49,028 bases of DNA from Nemertoderma westbladi (GCA_032718475.1 JAUCBJ010006521.1:1-49028); one strand, 5' to 3'. Positions 1-10,389 are shown, counted from the stretch's first letter. The notes: generated by a model not told the origin, from the sequence alone. Numbers and translations are program-made.

Positions 1-370
1 ATACCACGCGCTCAGCTGCCCCCAGTGCAGTGCCCATTTCTTGCCATTCTCGCCTCAACTGAATTTATTTTTATTCTGTAATTGTGTATGCCAATGTATG
101 TTCCTTTTGAAACTTATAAGTTACATATAATAATCTGCTATACATATTATTTTATGTACCCGTAATACTTTATATGGGGATGCTGAACGAAAAAAAATAT
201 TAATGAAATAATCATACACGGATGCCGATATAGTATAATATAAATAATTATAATACAAAATAAGTATCCAGCAAAGTTTGTCATTCCCATATTTCTATAC
301 TACAGTACTAGAAAGCCTGTGTAAGATATTTATACATATTAGATATGCTTGCTACCTAACTGTACACTAC
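1..370. other. AT-rich left edge, no supported gene
   Basis: The first 60 bases have higher GC and read open on the minus strand behind an AG at about position 61, so they could be a further exon of the neighbouring BHMT-like gene. The translation did not look like BHMT to me. The rest is AT-rich with no recognisable feature. Confidence 0.4.
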
Positions 371-772
371 TCAAGTAAAAACCAACCGAATTTCAACTCG
401 TTCGTCTTCTTTCCTGGGATCTAAACTAGTGTTACAAATATTTCCCGCCATTAGCGTTCCAGTTTCATCCGCAACTTGACGCGCCATCTTCAAAGCCTTT
501 CTGTTCATTTCCTCCAAACGATCTTCTAATCCGACCAGCTGCAGCTTGGTTCGATGAGCGTAGTACGTGAACGCGAGTACAACGTCGCTCCCACATCGCA
601 CGAAATCTCGGTACATGGTCCGAACGCGTTCTGGATCATCGAGGATGACCCGGGGAACAAACGGTCCTATTTGTAGCAACCCGAGTCGCTCAAAAGCGAA
701 TATATATCCCTCGGCGATAATAATTGTATCTCCATCCCGGATGCGATCTCTAAACGGCTTCACTGAACCCAT
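371..772 (-). CDS. Betaine-homocysteine S-methyltransferase-like, N-terminal part (partial or truncated)
   Basis: The 133-residue frame resembles the N-terminal third of betaine-homocysteine S-methyltransferase, the zinc enzyme that moves a methyl group from betaine to homocysteine to make methionine in the cytosol. Visible family features are the [16 protein letters not shown] segment, [22 protein letters not shown], and the [17 protein letters not shown] strand-loop. Full-length relatives have about 400 residues. The zinc-binding cysteines lie in the missing C-terminal part, so this piece alone cannot be catalytic. The frame starts at an ATG at 772 and ends at TGA just where the family continues with a VF(R/L)EQ-type stretch. 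Either the exon is spliced just before the stop, for example at a weak GT near 382, and the gene continues beyond the left edge, or this is a truncated copy. Family call fairly sure, intactness unknown. Confidence 0.6.
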   Translation of the reverse strand: MGSVKPFRDRIRDGDTIIIAEGYIFAFERLGLLQIGPFVPRVILDDPERVRTMYRDFVRCGSDVVLAFTYYAHRTKLQLVGLEDRLEEMNRKALKMARQVADETGTLMAGNICNTSLDPRKEDERVEIRLVFT

Positions 773-1517
773 TTCAAACAGTTAAATAATTGTAATTAGA
801 TAATCTCGGTGGTTACTAGGCCTACTGGCAAACCGAACCTTCTTATGAAAATCAGAAGAATTAAACTTTAGGTTAGTAGCAAAAAAATGTAATCATTATA
901 TTATGTTATATATATTATAATGTTTATGTTATTAATTGTATATTATTTTAATAATTGAGAGGGATACCTACCAATTAAATCAACTTCCAATATTTCGAAT
1001 CAAAGGCTATAACTGACCACATGGTGCCAAACATTTATATGTATTCGAATAATTCTATGACATTAATACAGTATGTCGGCATACAGACTGCTGTATGTAG
1101 GCAAAATTATATATAAAGTTTTCAAAAGAATATGCGAAACTGTAAAACAATATTAGCTTGATTGTACAGAATATCAGAAAAATAAATAAAGACATCATAT
1201 CTGAGAAATCATTTCAATATGATCGACCGATCTGGAACATGATCTATCACATCCGCACAGATCGCTGGGGGGGGGGGGGGGGGGGGGGGGTGTATAGCGG
1301 ATGTACTACTGGAACGGACTCAGTGTACTCGCTTTATCTCAAGCTGTTGTTAGTAAAGGGTCAATAACCTCATATAGTCGGCCATATACTGTATACGGTT
1401 TGGTTAATGGCATTCAATAATTTCTTCATTCGGTGGCCGAAAGAGTAAAAGTACATGAAATCTATAGTAGGTCTTCAGAAAGAAAAACGATTGAGTACCA
1501 GTACATAATCGTGTCAA
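773..1517. other. Intergenic AT-rich DNA
   Basis: No gene is seen. The stretch holds AT-rich sequence, one TAGGCCTA palindrome near 818 and a long G tract (listed separately). Near 1500 it passes into the 24-bp minisatellite. Confidence 0.5.
1267..1290 (+). repeat. Poly-G tract (24 G)
   Basis: A run of 24 uninterrupted G. Several other G or C runs of 10-27 bases occur in the window. The exact length of such tracts is prone to sequencing error. Confidence 0.9.
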
Positions 1518-3765
1518 TGAGTAATTGTTACAGAACCAAGAAGAGTAATTGTTACAGAACCAGTTCTGGTATAGTAATTGTTACAGAACCAAGTAGAGTA
1601 ATGGTTACAGATCCAAGTAGAGCAATGGTTACAGAACCAGTTCAAGTAGAGTGATGGTTACATAACCAAGTAGAGAAATGGTTACATAACCAATGCAAGT
1701 AAGGTAATGGTTACAGAACCAAGTGTAGTAATGGTTACAAAACCAAGTAGAGCAATGATTACAAAACCAGTTCGGGCAGAGTGATGGTTACAGAACCAAG
1801 TAGAGTAATGGTTACAGAACCAAGTAGAGCAATGGTTACATAACCAGTGCAAGTAGAGTAATGGTTACATAACCAAGTAGAGAAATGGTTACATAACCAA
1901 TGCAAGTAAGGTAATGGTTACAGAACCAAGTATAGTAATGGTTACAGAACCAAGTAGAGCAATGGTTACATAACCAGTGCAAGTAGAGTAATGGTTACAT
2001 AACCAAGTAGAGAAATGGTTACATAACCAATGCAAGTAAGGTAATGGTTACAGAACCAAGTAGAGCAATGGTTACAAAACCAGTTCGGGCAGAGTGATGG
2101 TTACATAACCAAGTAGAGTAATGGTTACAGAACCAAGAAGAGCAATGGTTACAGAACCAGTTCGGCCAGAGTGATGGATACAGAACCAAGTAGAGTAATG
2201 GTTACAGAACCAAGTAGAGTAATGGTTACAGAACGAGTTCTGGTAGAGTAATTGTTACAGAACCAATTAGAGTAATGGTTACAGAACCAATACAAGAAGT
2301 GTAATGGTTACAGAACCAAGTAGAGCAATGGTTACAGAACCAGTTCAGGTAGAGTTATGGTTACAGAACCAAGTAGAGTAATGGTTACAGATCCAGTTCC
2401 TGTAGAGTAATTGTTACAGAACCAAGAAGAGTAATGGTTACCGAACAAGTTGTGGTATAGTAATTGTTACAGAACCAAGTAGAGTTATGGTTACAGAACC
2501 AAGTAGAGTAATGGTTACAGATCCAGTTCCTGTAGAGTAATTGTTACAGAACCAAGAAGAGTAATGGTTACCGAACAAGTTGTGGTATAGTAATTGTTAC
2601 AGAACCAAGTAGAGTTATGGTTACAGAACCAAGTAGAGTAATGGTTACAGATCCAGTTCCTGTAGAGTAATTGTTACAGAACCAAGAAGAGTAATGGTTA
2701 CCGAACAAGTTGTGGTATAGTAATTGTTACAGAACCAAGTAGAGCAATGGTTACAAAACCAGTTCGGGCAGAGTGATGGTTACATAACCAAGTAGAGTAA
2801 TGGTTACAGAACCAAGAAGAGCAATGGTTACAGAACCAGTTCGGCCAGAGTGATGGATACAGAACCAAGTATAGTAATGGTTACAGATCCAAGTAGAGCA
2901 ATGGTTACAGAACCAGTTCAAGTTGAGTGATGGTTACATAACCAAGTAGAGAAATGGTTACATAACCAATGCAAGTAAGGTAATGGTTACAGAACCAAGT
3001 ATAGTAATGGTTACAAAACCAAGTAGAGCAATGGTTACAAAACCAGTTCGGGCAGAGTGATGGTTACATAACCAAGTAGAGAAATGGTTACAGAACCAAG
3101 TAGAGCAATGGTTACATAACCAGTGCAAGTAGAGTAATGGTTACAGAACCAAGTAGAGTAATGGTTACAAAACCAGTTCTGGTAGAGTAATTGTTACAGA
3201 ACCAAGTAGAGTAATGGTTACAGAACCAAGTAGAGTAATGGTTACAGAACCAAGTAGAGTAATGGTTACAGAACCAAGTAGAGTAATGGTTACAGATCCA
3301 AGTAGAGCAATGGTTACAGAACCAGTTCAAGTAGAGTGATGGTTACAGAACCAAGTATAGTAATGGTTACAAAACCAAGTAGAGCAATGGTTACAAAACC
3401 AGTTCGGGCAGAGTGATGGTTACATAACCAAGTAGAGTAATGGTTACAGAACCAAGTAGAGCAATGGTTACATAACCAGTGCAAGTAGAGTAATGGTTAC
3501 AGAACCAAGTAGAGTAATGGTTACAAAACCAGTTCTGGTAGAGTAATTGTTACAGAACCAAGTAGAGTAATGGTTACAGAACCAAGTAGAGTAATGGTTA
3601 CAGAACCAAGTAGAGTAATGGTTACAGAACCAAGTAGAGTAATGGTTACAGAATCAGTTCAGGTAGAGTAATGGTTACAGAACCAAGTAGAGTAATGGTT
3701 ACAGAACAAACTAGAGGAATGGTTACAGAATCAATGTAAGTACAGTATTGGTTACAGAACCGGTG
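1518..3765 (+). repeat. Minisatellite array, 24-bp and 29-bp units
   Basis: About 2.25 kb of tandem repeat. The commonest unit is 24 bp, GTTACAGAACCAAGTAGAGT plus AATG. A longer 29-bp variant, with CCAGTTC(T/G)GGTAGAG or CCAGTGCAAGTAGAG in the middle, is interspersed. Because 24 is a multiple of three, short frames made of 8-residue repeats appear on both strands; they are by-products of the period, not genes. The array ends at about 3765 in a diverged unit. A 130-bp higher-order block lies inside it (listed separately). Confidence 0.95.
2351..2740 (+). repeat. Higher-order repeat, 130 bp x 3, inside the minisatellite
   Basis: Landmarks such as AGAGTTATGG (2351, 2481, 2611) and ATCCAGTTCC (2391, 2521, 2651) recur every 130 bp. 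The length equals three 24-bp plus two 29-bp units, so a five-unit block was duplicated as a whole. The three copies look almost identical, which suggests recent unequal exchange or slippage. Confidence 0.9.
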
Positions 3766-4819
3766 GTAATTAAGGCCACCTAATTATCTGCACTCGGTTA
3801 TTTATTAATTAATTATTTTATTTAGAAAAATAAACAGGTTCTGTTCATTAAAACGACGTGAGCGTATGGTGTTTACGTTTAGCAGACAGCTGGAGTATTC
3901 CCGTACAGAAAAATAAAGGTTGATTCAACAAAAAACATTACATTTACATAACCAAATAAGGTCATTTATTATCGAATACAAAACATATTTCCCGATGACA
4001 ACCAAAAACAAAATTTATCTAAATGCGAATAACAAACAACATCACCGATGTGAATGTAAAATGTGTGATTAACAAGGTAAAAGTAACCTAATTCCATATC
4101 TTCAATAAATAACAATAATACATCAAAAATAGTATAATATAAATTTGTTTTACAGTCATGGAGAGATTGATAACAACATCATTCATCAGATTAATGAGAT
4201 AACAACATCATTCATCAGATTAATGAGATAACAACATCATTCACCAAATTAATGAGATAACAACAGCCTCAATATTTTTTTCAGAAACTTTTTGTCACTA
4301 AAATATATTTTTTATCACTAAAATGTATTTTATCACCAAAAATGAAACTGTAACCTGTTCTATTGAATCTCATTTATTATTTTGCTTAGAATAATGTGCC
4401 ACTGTTACTGTGACCTGCTCCTTTCCCTAACTCAGTAAAAATTAATATATTTTTAGTGATAATTAATGCATTGAGTGGAAAGTAATATTTTAGTGATTTT
4501 CATGTTAAATTTACTGTAGTGTCATATAGCTGGTCATATAATTAGCATATATGTTGTTGGTTGATAAATTATGGGATGGCCAATAAATACATTCCATAAA
4601 ACCAAACGTGGATGGTAAACTGAGATCAGTTCAACTTAATTGGAACAATATAATATTTTTATAGCATAAAAGATAAATATAGGTTACAATTTGAGAATAT
4701 AATAATATTAATACTGATAATACTTCACATTATAACAAGAGGCAATTCACAGATAATAATCATAAATAAATGCGAAGAATATATACAGACAGACATTGGG
4801 AGCACAAATAATAAAGGGT
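3766..4819. other. Intergenic AT-rich DNA downstream of SYAP1
   Basis: No gene is seen. A small tandem repeat lies at 4169-4267 and a copy of the dispersed CTGTAACCTGTTC motif near 4350. Confidence 0.5.
4169..4267 (+). repeat. 29-bp tandem repeat, about 3.4 copies
   Basis: GATAACAACATCATTCATCA followed by GATTAATGA repeats at 4169, 4198 and 4227, with a partial fourth copy at 4256. The third copy has a few substitutions. Confidence 0.9.
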
Positions 4820-5956
4820 TTACGTGTCATCGTTATTCAGCATCTCATTGAGTTCATCTTCCCACCCCAGGGTGTCCTCGACCCCGCCTTCGTCTACGAC
4901 CTCGAACTCCTGCAGTTCCTTCTGCAACTCAGTTTCCCAATCCTCGGCGGCCATCCCGAGCTGTTTCCGCTCCTCCTCCACCGAATCTACCGCCGGGGTG
5001 TCGTACAGGTCGCTAGCGAACTCTGTAGGCGAGGCCGGACGTGGTGGAGATCCCATCGCGGAATCCCGACCATCTACTGATCGGTTTATATCCTCCGATA
5101 GCTGTTTTTCCCCGGCGATTACGGATTTCATTATTTCACCTTTCTTTATTTCCCCGGTTATTTGCTTTATTTCACCGGACGAGCTGTTTCTATCCCCTTC
5201 CGGGTTTATTTCCCCGGTATCTCCAGTCTCGGACGCCAGAGTGGTCAGCTGCGAGGATTGCTTGACCAACGAGACTCTGTAGAAATAATTGCACCAAAAC
5301 TGTTCCTCTGAGATCCGTTGTGGGACCAACTTGAAGCGAAGTTGGCTGAGTCGAGGATCCTCGGAGAGCATCACCGTGGCAACAGGGTAAACAGAAGATA
5401 AATTAAAATGGAATTCTGAAGCGGGCGGGGGGCTTCGCAGAAGATTTCTTTCGTCTTTTGTGAGACTGAGTATTTGGGATCGCATAGAATCCTCCTCTTG
5501 GTACCCGACCCACGGCGCTATCGCAGTCTCCGTGTGTCGTTGCGGCCCCCGAGACTCTACGAACTTGCTTTGCTCCTGCGAGAAATCTCCCAGGATTGTG
5601 TTGTCGTGAAGGGCCGCTTTAAACACTTTGGTTGTGCTGGATAGACCCTTCTTGGCGTGCGAGGCGACCCCTGATAGGTAACTACCCCAAACTCCAGGCG
5701 AACCCAACTCTCCGATAATACCGGTAGTCGCTGCCGTTGGTTTCGATTCCTCGTCTATCGCTTCATTCTGTCCGGGTTCGCTCGGTTTAGATGGACACTC
5801 AACGGTTGCGGTGTCTTCAATTTTCCCGCTTTCGTTCGACGCGAGATCGCTGGTACCGGTACAGGTAGCGCGTTTATTTACGTTCCCGGTACTGGTACTG
5901 TTAGGCCTACCGGTACTACCCACCAGCCAACTTCCTAGTTGTGAAAACGTTTCCAT
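4820..5956 (-). CDS. SYAP1: Synapse-associated protein 1 (BSD-domain protein)
   Basis: Complete 378-residue protein. SYAP1 and its fly relative Sap47 are cytoplasmic, Golgi-associated or presynaptic proteins; mammalian SYAP1 supports mTORC2-dependent phosphorylation of Akt. The signature block runs from GDFSQEQSKFVE (about 123-133) through the APWVGYQEED linker and LTKDERNLLRSPPP. It is followed by the BSD domain (about 184-233), containing PRLSQLRFKLVP and the paired aromatics FWCNYFYRVSLVKQS. The acidic tail (about 338-378), EDWETELQKELQEFEVVDEG then GWEDELNEML, matches the SYAP1 C terminus and separates it from BSDC1. Length fits the family (human about 350). The N-terminal 110 residues are Ser/Thr-rich and variable. 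It starts at ATG 5956 and ends at TAA. The whole gene is one exon, whereas vertebrate SYAP1 is multi-exonic. I did not find a convincing poly(A) signal. Confidence 0.93.
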   Translation of the reverse strand: METFSQLGSWLVGSTGRPNSTSTGNVNKRATCTGTSDLASNESGKIEDTATVECPSKPSEPGQNEAIDEESKPTAATTGIIGELGSPGVWGSYLSGVASHAKKGLSSTTKVFKAALHDNTILGDFSQEQSKFVESRGPQRHTETAIAPWVGYQEEDSMRSQILSLTKDERNLLRSPPPASEFHFNLSSVYPVATVMLSEDPRLSQLRFKLVPQRISEEQFWCNYFYRVSLVKQSSQLTTLASETGDTGEINPEGDRNSSSGEIKQITGEIKKGEIMKSVIAGEKQLSEDINRSVDGRDSAMGSPPRPASPTEFASDLYDTPAVDSVEEERKQLGMAAEDWETELQKELQEFEVVDEGGVEDTLGWEDELNEMLNNDDT

Positions 5957-6364
5957 AAACCAGTAAACAGGTGCCCGGTAAACATATAAACAAATAAAGT
6001 ATTAATGAATATTGCAAAATTATATGGCCAGCTGTACAGCTGGTATAGCTGGTATAGGCTTTTCTCTGTTCAGCTGTTTCTCGTCTGTCAGGTGTCTTGT
6101 CTGCTAGTCATTCGGTGCTGCTATCCGGTTGTTGCCTCCCTACTGCCCTACATCACTGGTACTTCTGGTGTGAAAGAAACTTGCTGTCAAGTGTCAAGTC
6201 AATTTTAGCTAACTCGTGCGAACGACTTATGCCTACTTTTTGGTCGTACAAACGACTGGTACTACTTACTGTGTTGGTACTACTGTACTTACAAACTTAC
6301 CTATATATTGTATGTAAACCCACACACTCCTTCAAATTCCTCAACTCCAATTATACATTACGAC

Positions 6365-6402
6365 CAAGGTATACTAAATAACAGGTTATTTAGTATACCT
6401 TG
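6365..6402. repeat. Perfect 18-bp inverted repeat
   Basis: CAAGGTATACTAAATAAC is followed, after AG, by its exact reverse complement. The two arms (6365-6382 and 6385-6402) would fold into an 18-bp hairpin with a 2-base loop. It may be a minimal foldback relic. Confidence 0.9.
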
Positions 6403-6583
6403 ATTACGACCCTTGCAACACGAGTGTGGGACTTCGCACAGCTCAAGTCTATGAGCCTCTTTGCGTAGCAGTAAAAATAGTGGACCTATAGCGGTTGATA
6501 GAGATCGCGGTTATCATGAGGGTTTTTGTTCTAGAACAACTATTTGACCTTCTGTCAGTAAGATGGTACTACCATCTACCAAA

Positions 6584-6658
6584 GTACTAGCTAACACAAA
6601 AACAAAATTACTAGCTACCATTGGTAGCTAGTAATTTTGTGTTTGTGTTAGCCAGTAC
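6584..6658. repeat. Near-perfect 37-bp-arm hairpin
   Basis: The arm GTACTAGCTAACAC...CTAGCTACCA (6584-6620) is followed directly by its reverse complement (6621-6658) with very few mismatches and no loop. CTAGCTACCA also recurs singly around 7680-8040. This is a foldback-type mobile-element relic or extrusion-prone palindrome. Confidence 0.85.
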
Positions 6659-7147
6659 TTTTTATAAGATATAAAAAATAAAACCTATTTAGAACATCAA
6701 ACACAACTATGTGTTTGTGTGTTATAAGTTCTAGATTCAAAATGCTGTAGTTATTTACTGTATCAAAATTGATAGCTAACAAGTGTTCTATAACATTTAT
6801 AAAAAAAATTAGCAACAACTATCTACTGTCTGTAAAAAATCTGGTCAATGGGTAGGGTACCCAAAGGTGTACTTTACTAATGCCGTACAGTATGTTTGGT
6901 TAATTGATCGAAAACGTAATACCTGTAAATCACAAGATATAACTTTGCTATAGGCCTATACTGTAGGTATCATCACTACACCTTACATGCATGCACACAA
7001 AATCTGGATTTTTTAACGTGTATTTTTTATGCGGCTTTTTGGTTTTAATTATTGTTCTAGAACATAGTTGGACCTTCCCACAATATTATGGTAGCTATTA
7101 AATATTTTAATGGTAGCTAGTGATTTATGAAAATATTGCAAATAATA

Positions 7148-7542
7148 CACCATGTCCCGTAATATAGTGTCATTTTCTGATGACACGGACATTCAGATAT
7201 TCAGATTCAGATACGATTCAGTATGATTCAGATATTGTTACATATTTGGAATCCTTGCAACGCAAGCTTTTTAATGATATAAAAATATAATATAAATTAC
7301 CACTAATGTGAAGAATGGCAATGATACAGAGGGTGCGATTTTGCAAAAGACACTTTTTTAAAACTCTTATAAAAAATTTAAAGGCAAAATCGAAAATTCC
7401 GGCTTCATGGGGTCATCGACGGTGAGTGGAACTACTGTAGTTATGTTTCAAATTTCAAGCATTATGATAAAGATTTGTAGAAAAATCTGGGGGGGGTCCG
7501 TGTCATCAGAAAATGACACTACATATATTACGGGACATGGTG
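7148..7542. mobile_element. MITE with ~44-bp terminal inverted repeats and TA duplication
   Basis: The left end reads CACCATGTCCCGTAATATAG and continues TGTCATTTTCTGATGACACGGAC. The right end is its reverse complement with a small AT insertion, finishing CGGGACATGGTG. The dinucleotide TA flanks both sides (7146-7147, 7543-7544). A TA duplication with such ends suggests a non-autonomous Tc1/mariner-type element, about 395 bp. The interior has no coding capacity. It ends with a short G run (GGGGGGG at about 7490) next to the right terminus. Related copies occur at 17008-17308, 13841-13935 and, more diverged, 44475-44690. Confidence 0.85.
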
Positions 7543-8166
7543 TAATTGAGTACTTTTCTTGTAGTGAATTATACAGTAAATCACAGGTTTTTATGCTGCC
7601 ATAACTTATAATGTTTCACATAAAAATTAAATTTTTTTGTATTTTCTAAAAACACTACCTAGTAAAAAAAACACAAGCTACCATAAAAAAATGTATCTAC
7701 TATGGTACTAGAACATTCACCATTATCAAAACACCAGTCAAAAAAGGCAAAAAAATCTCAAAAAACTGTGTGCTATAGTAGAAAAGTACCAATAATTGTA
7801 AAATCAAATATTTGGTATTTTTATTTTCTGTAAACCAGCAAAAATATGAATGTGTTGTGTTTTTTTATCGTTATTTCTAATTAACAGTTCTAGAACATAT
7901 TTTAGCAAACTTATTTGTAGCTAGTACTAATTAATTTAGAAATAATAAAAGTACCAAATATTTGATTTTATAATTTATTATTGTTTGCGAAATTTTCATA
8001 AAACACTAGCTACCAAAAAAAATCACTAGCTACCATAAAAACATATCTACCACTATGGTAAAGAAAAAAAAGTCTTAATTAGACATTAATAAACCATTTA
8101 AAACACGCATTTAAAAAATACTGATTTGATGTACATATGCGGTAGTGATACCGGCCTATAATTTGT

Positions 8167-8360
8167 GGGTGTAAACACTATGCCGACAACCGACATCCAC
8201 TGCCGACAACAGCAAATGTGATCGTTTATTGTTTTGGTTAGAATAACCTTCTACTGTAACCTGTTCCTTTCCTTCAATTAATAAATAACATTAATTAGCT
8301 TTAATAGTGGTTGTCGGCGTTGGTTGTCGGTAGTCGGTTGTCGGCGTAGCGTTTACACCC
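8167..8360. mobile_element. 194-bp MITE with perfect 9-bp target duplication
   Basis: The termini are GGGTGTAAACACTATGCCGA on the left and the complement of GGGTGTAAACGCTACGCCGA on the right. Both arms go on into repeated CCGACAACC motifs. The nine bases ATAATTTGT occur directly before (8158-8166) and directly after (8361-8369) the element. A 9-bp duplication is typical of Mutator-like (MULE) elements, so this is probably a non-autonomous MULE-like element; family assignment is inference. The interior contains a copy of the dispersed sequence TTTATTGTTTTGGTTAGAAT ... CTGTAACCTGTTCC. Confidence 0.88.
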
Positions 8361-8660
8361 ATAATTTGTGACATTTTTCAAAATAAGTTTCAAGAAAAAA
8401 TATATCATTAATCTACTGTAGAACATGTTATTTTAGTTTGTTTAAAAAACTAAATAACTAAGCTTTTTGAACAAAAATAATTAGAAAAGGTATCCTTTAC
8501 ACAGTACTGTGTAGGGGGTGGGGTGTAGGCCTACCTAATATAACACGGTATCAGTACCATATTTGCGTGGCTGACAAACTCGAGGATGTGGAATTAAATT
8601 AGCTTATTTTTCTTTAAGGATTTTAAAACGTATACAATATCGAGATAATTGTCACTCGAA

Positions 8661-10175
8661 ATGTCGTCAGAAAACGACACTCCACACGCGAAATCCGGTG
8701 TCCTTAACAAACACTTCTGCTTCTTTTGTGACAAAATTTTACAAAAACCTTGTCAAGTTATATGTGGACACATATTTTGCGAAGCATGTCTCAAAAACTA
8801 CTTCGACACTTGTAGGGACAGGTTCTTGCTTTGTCCCCTTTGTCATGTGGAGATTCAAAGAGGAATATCGTTTCGCGATATAAGCACTGAAAAGGATATT
8901 CAAACCCTTCGTTTACAATGCAAAAACACTGACAAAGGTTGTAAGTTCACTGGGAATATCAATCAAGTTTCTGAGCATTTTAACAACCAGTGCGAACATG
9001 GGTGTATAGAATGCCCTATAGGGTGTGGGGTCACGATTGTAAGGAAGGAACTGGTGGCTCATAAAAGGTTGTGTAAATATCGACCGGATAGATGCATCTA
9101 TTGTAAAAATATGGTCAGACTGTTTGAGATATCACAGCATCATGAAATCTGCCCTCAGTATCCTATGGATTGCCCGAATAGCTGTGGTTTAGTGGGAATA
9201 TCCAGGAATCACTTGAGTGGTCATCTTAACGCGTGTCCGTTAACTACGACACCGTGCGAATATATCGTTGTAGGTTGTAAATTTAAAGGGACATCATCGG
9301 ATATGCTTAATCACATGCTGGAGAAGGTTGTGGAACACCAAGCTATGATGACCAGCAAGTTTTCTTCTATGTCAACTACTTTGGAAGAAGTATCCACCAG
9401 TCACGCAAATCTTGAAACTAAAGTTGGTCATTTGATGAGGTCACTTGCTTCCTTGATTAATGATTTCAGAGGAAATTGTTCAACTTGTGCTACAAATTTA
9501 GACAGCCATGTTAAACTTGATGAGTTTGCGCTAGTGAAGAGAGACCTTCATCTTTTAAGGTCAACTGAAGGATATGAAGCTGCATGTTCTCAACAACATC
9601 TTGAAAATGATGACAAGAAAGACGAGCAGTTGACAAATATTGAGTGTAAATTATCTGAGCAAGGTGCTCAGATAAAATTATTTGAAGAGCGTGCTACTAA
9701 AGGAGTCCTTTTAATGAAAATAGCCGATTTTCAAAGGAAGATTTTGCCTGAAGCTAAAGAAGGAAAGGTATTGAGTATAGATTCGGAACCCTTCTATACG
9801 TCTATGTATGGATACAAAATGTGTGTTAAGTTCTACCCCAATGGGTATGGTATTGGTAAAGGTAAAGGTTTTCTTTCTGTCTATATCGTTTTAATGAAAG
9901 GTGAATATGATAACATATTACAGTGGCCATTTAAACAAAAGATTAGTGTAACTTTAATTGATCAAGGCAAGAGAGGAAGACATATCCTGGAAACGTTCAC
10001 TCCCGATGGTCATGGCTTGAGTTTTCAGAAACCGCAAAATGATCTGAATGTCGCTTGTGGATTCCCTAAGTTCGCTCCTCACAAAATATTATTACAGAAA
10101 GGCAATGAGTATTTGAAAGATGATAAAATTGTCCTTCAAGTTGCAGTTACTGAAACCAAAGACAGATTAGATTGA
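8661..10175 (+). CDS. TRAF-family adaptor (RING, TRAF zinc fingers, coiled coil, MATH)
   Basis: Complete 504-residue TNF-receptor-associated factor. Such proteins bind receptor tails through the C-terminal MATH/TRAF domain and act as RING E3 ligases or scaffolds in NF-kB and JNK signalling at the cytoplasmic membrane face. The RING is intact, beginning CFFC at residues 20-23 and continuing CGHIFCEACL and CPLC. Cys/His-rich TRAF zinc fingers fill about 90-220, a coiled coil about 225-345, and the MATH domain (about 350-504) carries GVLLMKI, FYTSMYGYKMCVKFYPNG, MKGEYDNILQWPF and LIDQ. The frame stays open a little upstream, but the first AUG is at 8661 (a TTG lies 12 nt before). Which vertebrate TRAF is closest cannot be told by eye; the MATH resembles TRAF2/3/5. 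Single exon, AT-rich and CpG-poor, unlike its neighbours. Poly(A) signal at 10262. Confidence 0.93.
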   Translation: MSSENDTPHAKSGVLNKHFCFFCDKILQKPCQVICGHIFCEACLKNYFDTCRDRFLLCPLCHVEIQRGISFRDISTEKDIQTLRLQCKNTDKGCKFTGNINQVSEHFNNQCEHGCIECPIGCGVTIVRKELVAHKRLCKYRPDRCIYCKNMVRLFEISQHHEICPQYPMDCPNSCGLVGISRNHLSGHLNACPLTTTPCEYIVVGCKFKGTSSDMLNHMLEKVVEHQAMMTSKFSSMSTTLEEVSTSHANLETKVGHLMRSLASLINDFRGNCSTCATNLDSHVKLDEFALVKRDLHLLRSTEGYEAACSQQHLENDDKKDEQLTNIECKLSEQGAQIKLFEERATKGVLLMKIADFQRKILPEAKEGKVLSIDSEPFYTSMYGYKMCVKFYPNGYGIGKGKGFLSVYIVLMKGEYDNILQWPFKQKISVTLIDQGKRGRHILETFTPDGHGLSFQKPQNDLNVACGFPKFAPHKILLQKGNEYLKDDKIVLQVAVTETKDRLD

Positions 10176-10261
10176 TTATTTTATTGTAACTGGATGTACA
10201 GTATTATTGATCATTCTATAATGGAGAGTAAATTTTTATAAGTTGATGAATTATAATCTGT

Positions 10262-10267
10262 AATAAA
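10262..10267 (+). terminator. Poly(A) signal AATAAA for TRAF
   Basis: Canonical AATAAA 87 nt after the TRAF stop codon, followed by a GT- and T-rich stretch (AGTTTGTTC, TTTTTTC) that fits a downstream element. Confidence 0.7.
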
Positions 10268-10389
10268 TACTAGTTTGTTCAATGCAATTTTTTCATTCAT
10301 TTACAGTATACACAGTATGAATACATATACAAATTTAATAAATGAGAAAGAAACAGTGTATCTTTACCATTTATCTATCTATAATCGGT

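Larger units (their letters stand above)
5957..8660. other. Repeat-rich intergenic region between SYAP1 and TRAF
   Basis: No conserved coding sequence is seen. The 2.7 kb contains two strong hairpins, two delimited MITEs, scattered palindromes GTTCTAGAAC (about 6527, 7051, 7889) and short CTAGCTACCA repeats. As SYAP1 and TRAF are divergent, their promoters must lie here, but no TATA or initiator could be assigned. Confidence 0.6.

Noticed and set aside
1-60. Second BHMT exon at the left edge
   Set aside because: Open frame after an AG, but the translation did not resemble the expected part of BHMT and the acceptor lacks a pyrimidine tract.
3112-3330. Minus-strand frame of repeated CNHYSTWF octapeptides
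   Set aside because: Purely the translation of the 24-bp minisatellite; same effect on the plus strand at 1433-1654.
6510-7900. GTTCTAGAAC palindromes as heat-shock elements
   Set aside because: They contain TTCTAGAA, but they lie in repeat DNA away from any gene start and lack the third HSE unit, so a regulatory role is not supported.
8649-8660. TRAF start at TTG 8649
   Set aside because: An ATG in frame at 8661 is the first AUG; a TTG start is not expected in an animal gene.
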